Of a DNA stretch of 64,000 bases, positions 45,305 through 53,923 are shown piece after piece. Origin of the DNA: JAKAGZ01 sp963783855 (GTDB lineage: Bacteria > Bacteroidota > Ignavibacteria > Ignavibacteriales > Ignavibacteriaceae); the NCBI GenBank assembly GCA_963783855.1, contig CAWAPE010000014.1, forward strand, positions 558,001 to 622,000, written 5' to 3'. Within the stretch, counting starts at the first letter, position 1. Each line of letters opens with the position of its first letter. The notes beneath the pieces are model-generated. The model was not told the DNA's origin, ran no database searches, and worked only from the letters and a program-made list of their open reading frames with translations. Made by a program: the position numbers and the translations under genes.

Positions 45305-46338
45305 CGTTCAAGGTCCAGTAAATATTGCTTTCTCCATATTCCTCCCCCGTAACCAGTAAGTTTTCCATTTTTACCAATCACCCTGTGGCAGGGAATAATA
45401 ATTGCAATTCTGTTATCTCCGTTTGCTTTTGCTACAGCTCTTACTGCTTTAATATTTCCGATTTTCTTTGCCTGGTATTCGTAAGAGACAGTCTTACCGT
45501 AAGGAATTTTTAATAAAGCATTCCAAACTTTTTCCTGGAATTTTGTTCCATCCATTTCGAGAGGAATATCAAAATCTTTTCTTTTCCCTGCAAAGTATTC
45601 CTGTATTTGTTTGTTTAGTTTTGTAAAATATTTACTTTCACCTGGTACAAGCTCGCTGTTATAATATTTTTTTATCCTTTTTAATTGTGTCTCTATCATT
45701 TTTCTGTCAACAAACTCAAAGAGACAAATACCATTTTCCGTGGCTCCTGCAAGCATTGGCCCAAGGGGAGTTAATATTCTGGTAATTACAATTAGCTTTT
45801 TGTCTTTACTTAATTGCGGATTAAAACCTGTAGTCTTTTTAAAGAACGCATTAAATCCACTCAGCGATTCATAATCTGAGGAAAATGCTGCTTCAGTAAC
45901 TTTTTCGCCATATTTAATTCTTCCGAATGCATTGCTGATCCTGAGAGTTCTTAAATATGCCTGGAATGTCATTCCCATATTAGATTTAAACCACCTTCTT
46001 GTACGTGCAGGATTTAAGCCCCGTTTTACAAGATCGTAGTCTTTTATTCTCATAGCAGGATTCTTTTCTATTTCGTCCATCAATGGTTTCAGCCAATCAG
46101 GAAATTTTCCTTTAACTTCTAGGGGATGGCAAAGTTTGCAAGCACGGTACCCTTTGAGCATTGCATCTTTTGATGAATCAAAGAATTCAATATTTTCGAT
46201 CTTTGGTTTCTTTGCATGGCAGGTAGGGCGGCAGAAAATACCTGTGGTTTTTACACCGACGAAAAATATTCCTTCAAATGAACTGTCCCGGTTTAAAAGG
46301 GCATTGTACATTACACTTTTACTTGGTAACATTTTCAT
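45286..46338 (-). CDS. ada: Ada-type bifunctional regulator and O6-alkylguanine-DNA methyltransferase
   Basis: Ada repairs alkylated DNA and activates its own regulon. The 350-residue protein has all three parts: the N-terminal zinc domain with C36, C40, C67 and C70 (C36 is the phosphotriester acceptor), an AraC-type helix-turn-helix region (about 90-185), and a C-terminal methyltransferase with C317 in IIPCHRVIG. It is a single gene. The alkylation-repair role is well supported. Confidence 0.93.
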   Translation of the reverse strand: MKMLPSKSVMYNALLNRDSSFEGIFFVGVKTTGIFCRPTCHAKKPKIENIEFFDSSKDAMLKGYRACKLCHPLEVKGKFPDWLKPLMDEIEKNPAMRIKDYDLVKRGLNPARTRRWFKSNMGMTFQAYLRTLRISNAFGRIKYGEKVTEAAFSSDYESLSGFNAFFKKTTGFNPQLSKDKKLIVITRILTPLGPMLAGATENGICLFEFVDRKMIETQLKRIKKYYNSELVPGESKYFTKLNKQIQEYFAGKRKDFDIPLEMDGTKFQEKVWNALLKIPYGKTVSYEYQAKKIGNIKAVRAVAKANGDNRIAIIIPCHRVIGKNGKLTGYGGGIWRKQYLLDLERKNKTA

Positions 46339-46480
46339 AAAATATTAGATATGATTTTATTAAAATAATTATTTGCTGGTATAAAAGTATTACTGTGGGT
46401 AAAAAATCGCTACCGTTTTTTTGACAAGCAATTATATTACGTTTTAACACGATAATATTAAAACGGGGAGGTTAATAAAA

Positions 46481-47866
46481 TTATTTTCTGTTCTTTTTTA
46501 TAAATGCTTCAACTTCCGGCAGACCGCCCTGATATATAAGGTAACCGTTACTAGGCTCTCTCTCAGTAATTTCTCCGGCAATTGGGGTTAACATAATTTC
46601 TTTTACTTTTTCAAGATCGTCTGTCTGGCCGAGTGCCCAGCCGAGTTTTACGTAAGCAACTTCAGGGAGCATATTTGCTGCCGGTATAACACCGAGTTTC
46701 ATCATCTCTCTTCCGGTTTCGTAAACATACATTTGTACATAGCCCCATAGAGTTTGAACCGTCATATAAACAGCAACTCCGGCTTCTCTTGCTCTGTCTA
46801 ATGCAGGATACATAGGTTTGTTTACGTGTCCGAGACCTGTACCGGCAATTACTATCCCTTTATAACCATTTTGTACAAGCGAGTCTATAATATCTGGTTG
46901 CATATTCGGATAATAATAAACGATGCTAATCTTCTCCTCGAACACAGCATTAATCTCAACATTTTTATCATCACGTCTTTTCTGGTAATCTTGCCTTATG
47001 GGAGTAATTTTTTCTCTACTTACCGTGGCGATTGGAATGTCCCCAATAGTACGAAAAGTGGAACGATAACTAGAATGCATTTTTCTTACACGTGTTCCCC
47101 TGTGCAAAAGTCCATACATATCTGATGTCGGGCCAAACATGCAGACCATTACCTCGGCAATATCACTTTCGGCGGCGGTTTTTACTGAATGAATAAGATT
47201 AAGTGCTGCATCAGATGAAGGGCGGTCACTTGATCTTTGTGAACCGACCATGACAATCGGTACAGGGGAGTTCTGTACCATAAATGACAAAGCCGCTGAT
47301 GTGTGGTGCATAATATCAGTACCGTGTCCTATAACAATTCCACGAACTCCTTTTTGAATTTCTTCGCCAATTGCTTCCGCAACTTTTTTCCAGTGCATAG
47401 GGCCGATATTTTCACTGAATTCTCCAAATAATTTTTCAGTTTCCAAATTGCAATAATCCGCCAGCTCAGGTACAGAGCCATATAATTCCCCGGGAGAAAA
47501 TGCTGGAATTACCGCCCCGGTTCTATAATCAAGCCTGCTAGCAATTGTACCGCCAGTACCGAATAATTTTACACGCGGCATTTTAGGATCGTACGGGAAT
47601 TCTTTTTCAGGAATTTTATAGTTGGCTTCTTTTCTTCCGTTGATCTTAATATCTTTTATTCTATCAGATGCAATACCGATATTATATCCAACCGGAATTT
47701 TCAAGACTATATGGAACTCATCTGCGGTTTCAGAACGGGGGAGAATCAATCCTGCAAAAGATCCGTCGTCTGTAATTAATTCAACATCACTCCAGACGAA
47801 GGCATTGTGTTTTTTTAATGTTTCTAGTGCGGCACCGCGGTAGCCTTTAAAATCATTATTTGCCAT
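46481..47866 (-). CDS. gatD: Glu-tRNA(Gln) amidotransferase subunit D (archaeal-type)
   Basis: GatD is the ammonia-generating, asparaginase-fold half of the GatDE enzyme that turns Glu-tRNA(Gln) into Gln-tRNA(Gln). The 461-residue protein has an N-terminal SH3-like part (about 1-90) missing in plain asparaginases, the TGGTIAS motif at about 104-110, HGTD near residue 184, and GSQRSSDRPSSDAA. These are GatD marks. Its start overlaps gatE by 11 nt. GatDE is otherwise known as an archaeal system, so its presence here is unusual. Confidence 0.9.
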   Translation of the reverse strand: MANNDFKGYRGAALETLKKHNAFVWSDVELITDDGSFAGLILPRSETADEFHIVLKIPVGYNIGIASDRIKDIKINGRKEANYKIPEKEFPYDPKMPRVKLFGTGGTIASRLDYRTGAVIPAFSPGELYGSVPELADYCNLETEKLFGEFSENIGPMHWKKVAEAIGEEIQKGVRGIVIGHGTDIMHHTSAALSFMVQNSPVPIVMVGSQRSSDRPSSDAALNLIHSVKTAAESDIAEVMVCMFGPTSDMYGLLHRGTRVRKMHSSYRSTFRTIGDIPIATVSREKITPIRQDYQKRRDDKNVEINAVFEEKISIVYYYPNMQPDIIDSLVQNGYKGIVIAGTGLGHVNKPMYPALDRAREAGVAVYMTVQTLWGYVQMYVYETGREMMKLGVIPAANMLPEVAYVKLGWALGQTDDLEKVKEIMLTPIAGEITEREPSNGYLIYQGGLPEVEAFIKKNRK

Positions 47867-49787
47867 TTTTCTTTTCCCCCTTCTTCAGTCCAATAATTCC
47901 ACCAACAGAAGTAGCGGGAATCCGACCCCTAAGTTTTTTCATTACTAATCCCATTAAAACTTTTTCTTTGTTCTCTGTTTTATAAAGTTTTCCTGTATCA
48001 AAATTTTTCAAATTTTCTTTAATTTCTTTTTCTGCACTCTCTTTTTTTATAGGCGGGGGAATTACATCCTTAACAGCTAGTTTATGTTGAAGGACATTAT
48101 ATAAAATGGATAAAATCGCGTCGCGCGGAATTAATCCTTTTGAGTGATTTACGAAAATATCTTCAAAAATATTTCCGTTTAGTTGTTCAATATTAAAGCC
48201 CAGTTTTTTTAATCTTTTGGGATACTGAATAAGTACGACAGCCGCAGTAGTTGGATTAACCTTTAATTCATTGACTGCGTTCTTAAAAACCTCAGCATAT
48301 CTGGAAATAGAAAGATCGCTAATTGTGTCTTCAGGAATTCCCAATTCTTTGTACCATTTTTGTCTTGTCCATAATTTTTCCGGCAGCCAGGATTTTATTT
48401 CATTTAATTTTTCTTCAGTGATCTTTTTAGGAGGAAGATCTGTATCGGGATACATTCTGTCGGCTCCCGGTAGAATTCTTTCAAACCCATTGGTCCCATC
48501 ACTCAGTGCCTGTCGTGTTTCAGACGGAATTCCCATTGTAGCTTCCTTCGCCCGGATATTTATTTCTTTTACAGCCGTGTCAGTATCACCTTCGCTTCCC
48601 CAAACTATTACAAGCGTATCTTTTTCACCGGCATTTACAAACTTCTTAACTCTTTGCCAATCCGAAGAAGTAATTGTATCTCCCTTACTATCGGAATGAA
48701 TCAGGTTTGGAATTGTTGTAAGGCAGGCAATTACTCTGACTCTGTCAGAAATCTCCTTCGAAAAATAAGTGTCAGTTTGAGTTTTCCAGTGTAGCAGGTC
48801 TTTAAAGCCTTTAAGAACCACACACATTAATTTTTGTTTTTCATCAACTGCAGCTTTTAGTGGTTCATAATGTGGCTTCTTAAGTACGTTAGAAATATCA
48901 TGAGATTCAGAACCAAAAGTTTCAGGTGTGATATTTCTTTTTTTAAGTTCTTCTCTTAATCGCAGAAGGTTCCACTGCCTCATAGCCTCGTTATAAGTCA
49001 GCAGGGGAATTAATGATATCTTGGATACTCCTTTTATTTCAATCCTTGTTCCGCCTTCCACACTTACATTTACATCTTCGCGTGCAGCACCCATCCCGCG
49101 CCTGACTTTGTGTGAACTTCTGACCAGTTTACTGCAGAGGACGGCAACTTCAGCAACTTCATTTGGAGTGCGCATTGCTGGTTCGGTAACTGTTTCAATC
49201 AACGGCATTCCGAGCCTGTCGGTGTTATAAATTCTTTCGTGTCCTATATCAGAAACCTCACGGCAGGAATCTTCTTCAATTGACATCTGAACAATTTTTA
49301 CTTCTCTGTCCTTGTAAGGAATAGATCCGTTTAAAGCATAAATAGCTGTTCTCTGAAATCCTGTGGGAATACTGCCGTCAAGATATTGTTTGCGGGCAAT
49401 ATGAAGTTCATCTATAATTTTACAATCATAAAGCAGGCCTATTCCGATTGCGAAATCGAGCGCTTGTTCATTAATTAAGAATGGAGGGGTATCATCCATT
49501 TCATAAGTACAAACTGTATCTCTGTTAATTCTGTAAACAATGTTTTTTTTGGTTTTGAATTCCATAAGCGCAGTTCCGTCATAGACACCCATTTCAGAAA
49601 GAGTGGGGCGCATATGTCTCAAAATTTCAGCATCGTAATTCTTGCTGTATTTGCCCGCGGGGCACCTGCAGAAAAGTTTTTTTTCAGTTAAAAGCTGTTG
49701 ATGAATTTCAAGTCCGGACTTGAAGCCGATCGTTTTGTAATCTTCCCGGGTCATTTTATTGAAAGGTTTGAAGATGAAGTCGTACAT
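47856..49787 (-). CDS. gatE: Glu-tRNA(Gln) amidotransferase subunit E (archaeal-type)
   Basis: GatE binds tRNA(Gln) and performs the amide transfer. The 643-residue protein has the GatB-like cradle (GFKSGLEIHQQL, then CRCPAGKY, and QMSIEEDSCRE), an AspRS-like inserted domain (about 290-400) that separates GatE from GatB, and a helical YqeY-like tail (about 510-643). The start may instead be ATG 49754 (MTREDYKTIG). It is first of the gatE-gatD pair; no gatA, gatB or gatC is in this window. Confidence 0.9.
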   Translation of the reverse strand: MYDFIFKPFNKMTREDYKTIGFKSGLEIHQQLLTEKKLFCRCPAGKYSKNYDAEILRHMRPTLSEMGVYDGTALMEFKTKKNIVYRINRDTVCTYEMDDTPPFLINEQALDFAIGIGLLYDCKIIDELHIARKQYLDGSIPTGFQRTAIYALNGSIPYKDREVKIVQMSIEEDSCREVSDIGHERIYNTDRLGMPLIETVTEPAMRTPNEVAEVAVLCSKLVRSSHKVRRGMGAAREDVNVSVEGGTRIEIKGVSKISLIPLLTYNEAMRQWNLLRLREELKKRNITPETFGSESHDISNVLKKPHYEPLKAAVDEKQKLMCVVLKGFKDLLHWKTQTDTYFSKEISDRVRVIACLTTIPNLIHSDSKGDTITSSDWQRVKKFVNAGEKDTLVIVWGSEGDTDTAVKEINIRAKEATMGIPSETRQALSDGTNGFERILPGADRMYPDTDLPPKKITEEKLNEIKSWLPEKLWTRQKWYKELGIPEDTISDLSISRYAEVFKNAVNELKVNPTTAAVVLIQYPKRLKKLGFNIEQLNGNIFEDIFVNHSKGLIPRDAILSILYNVLQHKLAVKDVIPPPIKKESAEKEIKENLKNFDTGKLYKTENKEKVLMGLVMKKLRGRIPATSVGGIIGLKKGEKKNGK

Positions 49788-49978
49788 AGATGAGCCGCAA
49801 TAAATTTTGTAAATGTTGTGTTAAATATAACGAGATATTGGGAATTATTCTTAGGGGGCATTTTATTAATACAACAGACATATGGCAGCACGGTGTGGTC
49901 TTTTAAGAACCTGTTACGTCCCCGGGGGAAACCCGAAATCCCAATTCCGAAATTCTAAATTTTACAGTGTCCAGACTG

Positions 49979-50359
49979 TTAACTTACCATCCCTAAATAC
50001 ATTCCGCCGAAATATGGTATGAGCCATATCAGCCAGACTATTATGCTGAAGTAATGAAATCTTTTCCGCATAGACTCATTGTTTTTAGTAACTACAAAAG
50101 TCGCCCATATTGCATGAGTTAACATCATCCATAACGCAATCTGCCCCGTTAATGTGTGCAGCTCTAATATGTTAAATGGAGATTTTGCAAGCAGGTGCAT
50201 AGTGTATGTACCGGAAACATCGAAAGTAAATCCAAGCCAAAAAGCGACTACGTGCCAGGGTTTCAGGTACCTGGCAATTCTTTCGGCCCAGACTCCAATT
50301 GAATAAAATATTAAAGCAAGGGTGATAAGAGAGGTAGATATGACTAGTAGGGTTGGCAT
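49979..50359 (-). CDS. Four-helix membrane protein, TIGR03987/HsmA-like
   Basis: The 126-residue protein has four hydrophobic helices (about 5-24, 33-55, 68-90, 102-122). The sequence (ITLALIFYSIGVWAER, then GFTFDVSGTYTMH) resembles the TIGR03987 family of small integral membrane proteins of unknown function. His residues near helices 2 and 3 might bind heme or metal, but this is speculation. It is monocistronic. Confidence 0.7.
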   Translation of the reverse strand: MPTLLVISTSLITLALIFYSIGVWAERIARYLKPWHVVAFWLGFTFDVSGTYTMHLLAKSPFNILELHTLTGQIALWMMLTHAIWATFVVTKNNESMRKRFHYFSIIVWLIWLIPYFGGMYLGMVS

Positions 50360-50576
50360 AATTAAATATAACTAAAAAATTAAAGGCGGGTAAACTAAAT
50401 TGTAAATAATCGGACTAAAATATTTTGTGATTTATTTATGGATGCTACGCTATAATATCAATAGTATATTCATCGTCCATATGAACGAAAAGGGAGCTAG
50501 GTCATACGGTCAAGGAGATAGAGGGGTGCCGTAGATTCTATACCGGTTAAGAGTTATTTGCCCCGCCATATAAATA

Positions 50577-50606
50577 AGAAAACCCGGAAAATATATCTTC
50601 CGGGTT
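50577..50606 (-). terminator. Terminator of tRNA-Lys
   Basis: AACCCGGAA (50581-50589) pairs with TTCCGGGTT (50598-50606). On the minus strand T-rich sequence follows. It lies just after tRNA-Lys. Confidence 0.75.
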
Positions 50607-50610
50607 AAAG

Positions 50611-50683
50611 TGCACCCTACCGGGCTCGAACCGGTGACCTGCTGATTAAGAGTCAGATGCTCTACCAACTGAGCTAAGGATGC
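50611..50683 (-). tRNA. tRNA-Lys (CTT anticodon)
   Basis: The minus strand folds as a 73-nt tRNA. Acceptor stem GCATCCT pairs with AGGGTGC, the D arm is TAGCTCAGTTGGTAGA, the anticodon stem-loop is CTGA-CTCTTAA-TCAG with anticodon CTT (lysine), and the T arm contains GGTTCGAGCC. The 3' CCA is not encoded and must be added after transcription. One base pair at the base of the anticodon stem is mismatched. Confidence 0.95.
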
Positions 50684-50689
50684 GGTGTA

Positions 50690-50717
50690 AAATTACGGAA
50701 TTTCACCTCTCTTTCAA
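50690..50717 (-). promoter_or_regulatory. Possible tRNA-Lys promoter
   Basis: On the minus strand TTGAAA (50717-50712) and TAATTT (50695-50690) are 16 bases apart, placing the transcript start within a few bases of the tRNA 5' end. Confidence 0.4.
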
Positions 50718-50804
50718 AACAGATTTGTCTCTTTTCAGGCTGAAAGAACATATTTTATCAATTTTAATTGTTTATTTTGATATAGCATTTTTGAATAATT
50801 CAGG

Positions 50805-51070
50805 ATGAATAAAATTGGATAATTTCATAGGATTTCTGGCCGCTATCTGTACCACTGTTTCTTTTGTTCCACAGGCATTTAAGATTTATAGAACCAGAAA
50901 AGCTGAGGATATATCCCTGGGAATGTTTCTTCTCATGACCGCTCGGCGTTGCCTTGTGGGATGTGTACGGATTTATGATCAATGCTCTGCCTGTTACAGT
51001 GGCCAATACAATTACGCTGGTTTTCTCTTTCTACATTCTCTCAATGAAAATAAAGCTCGGGCGAAAATAA
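50805..51070 (+). pseudogene. SemiSWEET-type sugar transporter, frameshifted
   Basis: SemiSWEETs are small three-helix sugar transporters with a PQ-loop motif, here VSFVPQAFKIYRTRKAEDIS. The frame breaks at an extra base near 50944: removing it continues as GVALWDVYGFMINALPV and then TITLVFSFYILSMKI, ending at TAA 51068. The start also looks shifted: ATG 50805 joins the same frame only if one A of the run at 50811-50814 is removed (MNKLDNF); otherwise TTG 50815 starts it. The joined product has 84-87 residues, a normal length for a SemiSWEET. Confidence 0.8.
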
Positions 51071-51208
51071 CTATTTGAGGATATTAAGAGTCTAAAATAT
51101 TAGATAAAGATTATTATTTCAATCTATTGGAAATTATCTCTTAATTAGATAAGTTTCATATAGGGAATCTGCTCTCAAAATAATTTTTTTGTAAAAATAG
51201 GGGGAGTT

Positions 51209-51781
51209 ATGAAAAAAGTTTTGGCAATAGTAACAATCATTTTTCTGGTTCTTTTCATCTCGGCCTGCAATGTTCACGCTCAATATGCTAAAAAAAATAC
51301 AGTTGAATTAGGCGGATCTATATCTTATTCGAGCACTACCCAGGTTTCTGACGGCAATACAGCAAGCGATGCAAACACACTCTTTCAGTTCCAGCCATAC
51401 GCCAGTTATTTTCTTTATGATAATTTCTCCGTAGCACTTAGCCCGGGGATTACAATATTGAGTCCGGCGGGCGCAACAGAATCCATAAAAGGTTACGCAC
51501 TTTTTCTGGTGCCGGGTTATACATTCAATATGAAAAGTAATTTGTTTCCATACTTTCAGGCAATGATTGGTTATACCGCTCTTAAACAGGGTGGTACAGA
51601 TTTAAGCGGCATTAGCTTCGGAGCCAAAGGCGGGGCTAAATTAATTGTGGGTAACAGCGGAGCTGTTAGTTTTGGTATCTCTTATATATTATTTAACCTG
51701 AGCCCAAGTGGTGCAAGCAACAGGAATGGTTTCAATAACCTTGCTTTTAGTATGGGGTATTCTATATTTTTTAATAAATAA
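51209..51781 (+). CDS. Small outer-membrane beta-barrel protein
   Basis: The 190-residue protein has a signal peptide (hydrophobic residues about 4-20, with a Cys at 20 just before the cut at ...VHA). The rest alternates as a small beta-barrel (YASYFLYDNFSVALSPGIT, then YFQAMIGYTALKQGG) and ends in MGYSIFFNK, near a terminal aromatic. It resembles OmpW/OmpA-barrel type porins, but the family is not certain. A terminator follows. Confidence 0.7.
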   Translation: MKKVLAIVTIIFLVLFISACNVHAQYAKKNTVELGGSISYSSTTQVSDGNTASDANTLFQFQPYASYFLYDNFSVALSPGITILSPAGATESIKGYALFLVPGYTFNMKSNLFPYFQAMIGYTALKQGGTDLSGISFGAKGGAKLIVGNSGAVSFGISYILFNLSPSGASNRNGFNNLAFSMGYSIFFNK

Positions 51782-51849
51782 CAGCTCATAATTTGTTCAA
51801 AACTTATAGCAAATTACACTGCAATATTTGGATTTGAGATTTATTAAGG

Positions 51850-51898
51850 AAACTGGCAGTCAGGGTGATAAGTAAATCATTTTTTCTGCCAGTTTTAT
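51850..51898 (+). terminator. Possible terminator after the small beta-barrel gene
   Basis: AACTGGCAG (51851-51859) pairs with CTGCCAGTT (51886-51894) over a 26-base loop, then a T-rich tail. The long loop makes this moderate. Confidence 0.45.
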
Positions 51899-51903
51899 TG
51901 TAA

Positions 51904-52650
51904 TTATTTTTTAAGAGCGCCTTTTGTAAATCGGGCTTCGTTTATGTTGACATGCAATTCTAATTTATCAATAATATACTCAGTTCCGTCCCCGCTCTGC
52001 ATAAGGTCATGATATAAAACCCTTTTAGGATACCATCGGTTTTCAACAGAGAATACTTCAAGCAGTTTACTTCTCTTTAATGACCTGCCACTTTTTGCAT
52101 ATCTTTCTTCCTTCAATGGAAGCCATCTTTCTTTATCAACCCAAAGTTTCCTGCTATAATATGAAATATTATCAATCTTAGCTGTAAGCTCAACTACATA
52201 ACAATTTCTCCCGTCAATTTTTTCGGAGCCGATAACTTTAGCATTATACATATCGATCAATTTTCTATTTGCGGTAATATCCTCGTATGAGAGATCTGAG
52301 CCCATAACCGATTGTTTGAGTAAATGTCCGGAAATAGCAATTATTCTATCAGTCGGTTCAGGGAAATAAAGCCAGACCTGGTCACTGAGTTTCAACATTT
52401 TTTTTCCACGTTCCCTTGGAGGATCTGTATATTCGACAAATGCTTTGTGTTTACCTTCAATCCAGCTTTTGGATTTAATTGTTCTTGTACCCGATCTACC
52501 ATGGATTATCATGGTTGTAAAACTTATCGCCTTATCCAAAACAAGGTTTTTATCAATTTGCTTTAGCACATAAGAACCCGTAGGAATTTGCGCAAGCCCA
52601 TTAAATGTAAACACAAAAATAAATCCTGAGACAGCCAGTAATTTTTTCAT
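51904..52650 (-). CDS. LolA-like outer-membrane lipoprotein-sorting family protein
   Basis: The 248-residue periplasmic protein has a signal peptide (about 1-20). The core (AFVEYTDPPRERGKKMLKLS, then LYFPEPTDRIIAISG and WVDKERWLPLKEE) matches the COG2834 family of LolA-like lipid-binding proteins. It overlaps the upstream permease gene by 4 nt and probably carries the lipid or lipoprotein the ABC complex releases. It is last gene of the six-gene operon. Confidence 0.82.
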   Translation of the reverse strand: MKKLLAVSGFIFVFTFNGLAQIPTGSYVLKQIDKNLVLDKAISFTTMIIHGRSGTRTIKSKSWIEGKHKAFVEYTDPPRERGKKMLKLSDQVWLYFPEPTDRIIAISGHLLKQSVMGSDLSYEDITANRKLIDMYNAKVIGSEKIDGRNCYVVELTAKIDNISYYSRKLWVDKERWLPLKEERYAKSGRSLKRSKLLEVFSVENRWYPKRVLYHDLMQSGDGTEYIIDKLELHVNINEARFTKGALKK

Positions 52651-53921
52651 ACTTCGAGTTCCTTAAAAAGAGATGCTGTTTGTCTTTTGAAAATCTGGAT
52701 ACCAGAGAATGTTGTTCCTATTATTGTTGCCAATAAACCCGGAATGAACCCAATATAGAAACTTGTAAAGCTTATCTTTGAGCGTAATAAATTTGGCATC
52801 ATAATGGACGAATTTCTAAGGGTTCCACTTATATCTATTCCGTGCTCCTGAAGGTAAAGTGATATTGCAAGACCTAAAAGAGTTCCTAGAATTGAACCTG
52901 TAAAACCGATTACAAGTGACTCATACAATAGAGATTTATAAATACGATCTTTTGCCTCACCAAGTGCTAAACGCATTCCAACTTCACCATATCGCCGTAT
53001 TCCTGACATTAGTCCGGTGTTCAACAGGACAATAGACATTGTAATCAGGAAGATTCCTACTATAAGTAATCCAATTATATTGACGTATTGGATGTATTCG
53101 TTCAACCCATTCTGATCTCCGAGCGTTAACATCACAGGTGAAAACCGATTGCCAGAATTAATGAATTGACTATTAAAATTATTTCTTGTTTTTTCAGCTT
53201 CATCAGTATTATAGAATCTACTTTTATTAAATCCCAGTATTTCTGTTGCTCCGTCCGGCATTTCAAGAGCATATTGCAAATCAGAGATATCTGCAATCAT
53301 CGCTCCGCGATCCATTGCCGAGACACCGAATTTAATTGTACCGCAGATGATAAAATTTTGTACTTCAATTGAACCGCCTGAGTTTGTTGAAAGCAGTGTG
53401 ATTGAGTGCCCTATGTTTGCACCAATATTGTGCGCAAGTTCCTCGCCGATAAGAATTTCTCCGTGCTTTTCAGGTATCCGTCCCCGTACAATGGATTTGT
53501 CCAGGTTAAGCCGCTCTTTTTCATTGAAGTTTTTCCCCAGTAGATCTACCGCTAACCCGAAAACAGATCTTTGGGCTTTTGTTTCACCTTTTTCATCAGG
53601 CAGGTCTAAAAGACCTGCAAATCGTATCCTTGGTACCCATTCATATTCCGGATATTTATTATTTACAGATTCTATAAGCTTTGTTACACTTGTAAGCGAT
53701 AGGTCATTAGGCAGCAGGCTGGCAGATTTGTTGAAAGCTCGTGTTATTACCTTAACATGTCCTGTTTCAAACCTGGCGTTCGAATTAATCAGGTCATTCA
53801 TTTCACCATTTATATATGAATAAACAACTGTTGTTAATAATACTCCAACGGCAACCACTATTATAGGAAACAAACTTCTGTGGTGATCTCTTAACATACC
53901 TTTGATTAAAAATCTTATCAT
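52647..53921 (-). CDS. ABC transporter permease, FtsX/MacB/LolE-like
   Basis: The 424-residue permease has four transmembrane helices (one at about 13-36, three in the last 170 residues) and a large periplasmic part (about 40-270). This is the MacB/LolCE pattern. The C-terminal region reads RRYGEVGMRLALGEAKDRIYK. It follows the other permease by 2 nt and with it probably forms a heterodimer that lifts lipoproteins or lipids out of the inner membrane. The start is well placed within the operon. Confidence 0.85.
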   Translation of the reverse strand: MIRFLIKGMLRDHHRSLFPIIVVAVGVLLTTVVYSYINGEMNDLINSNARFETGHVKVITRAFNKSASLLPNDLSLTSVTKLIESVNNKYPEYEWVPRIRFAGLLDLPDEKGETKAQRSVFGLAVDLLGKNFNEKERLNLDKSIVRGRIPEKHGEILIGEELAHNIGANIGHSITLLSTNSGGSIEVQNFIICGTIKFGVSAMDRGAMIADISDLQYALEMPDGATEILGFNKSRFYNTDEAEKTRNNFNSQFINSGNRFSPVMLTLGDQNGLNEYIQYVNIIGLLIVGIFLITMSIVLLNTGLMSGIRRYGEVGMRLALGEAKDRIYKSLLYESLVIGFTGSILGTLLGLAISLYLQEHGIDISGTLRNSSIMMPNLLRSKISFTSFYIGFIPGLLATIIGTTFSGIQIFKRQTASLFKELEV

Positions 53922-53923
53922 TA

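Noticed and set aside
46421..46426. Consensus-like TTGACA on the plus strand
   Set aside because: No fitting -10 at 16-18 bases and no plus-strand gene follows.
46440..46465. Hairpin CGTTTTAA / TTAAAACG downstream of gatD
   Set aside because: Weak AT-rich stem without a T-run on the minus strand; not called as terminator.
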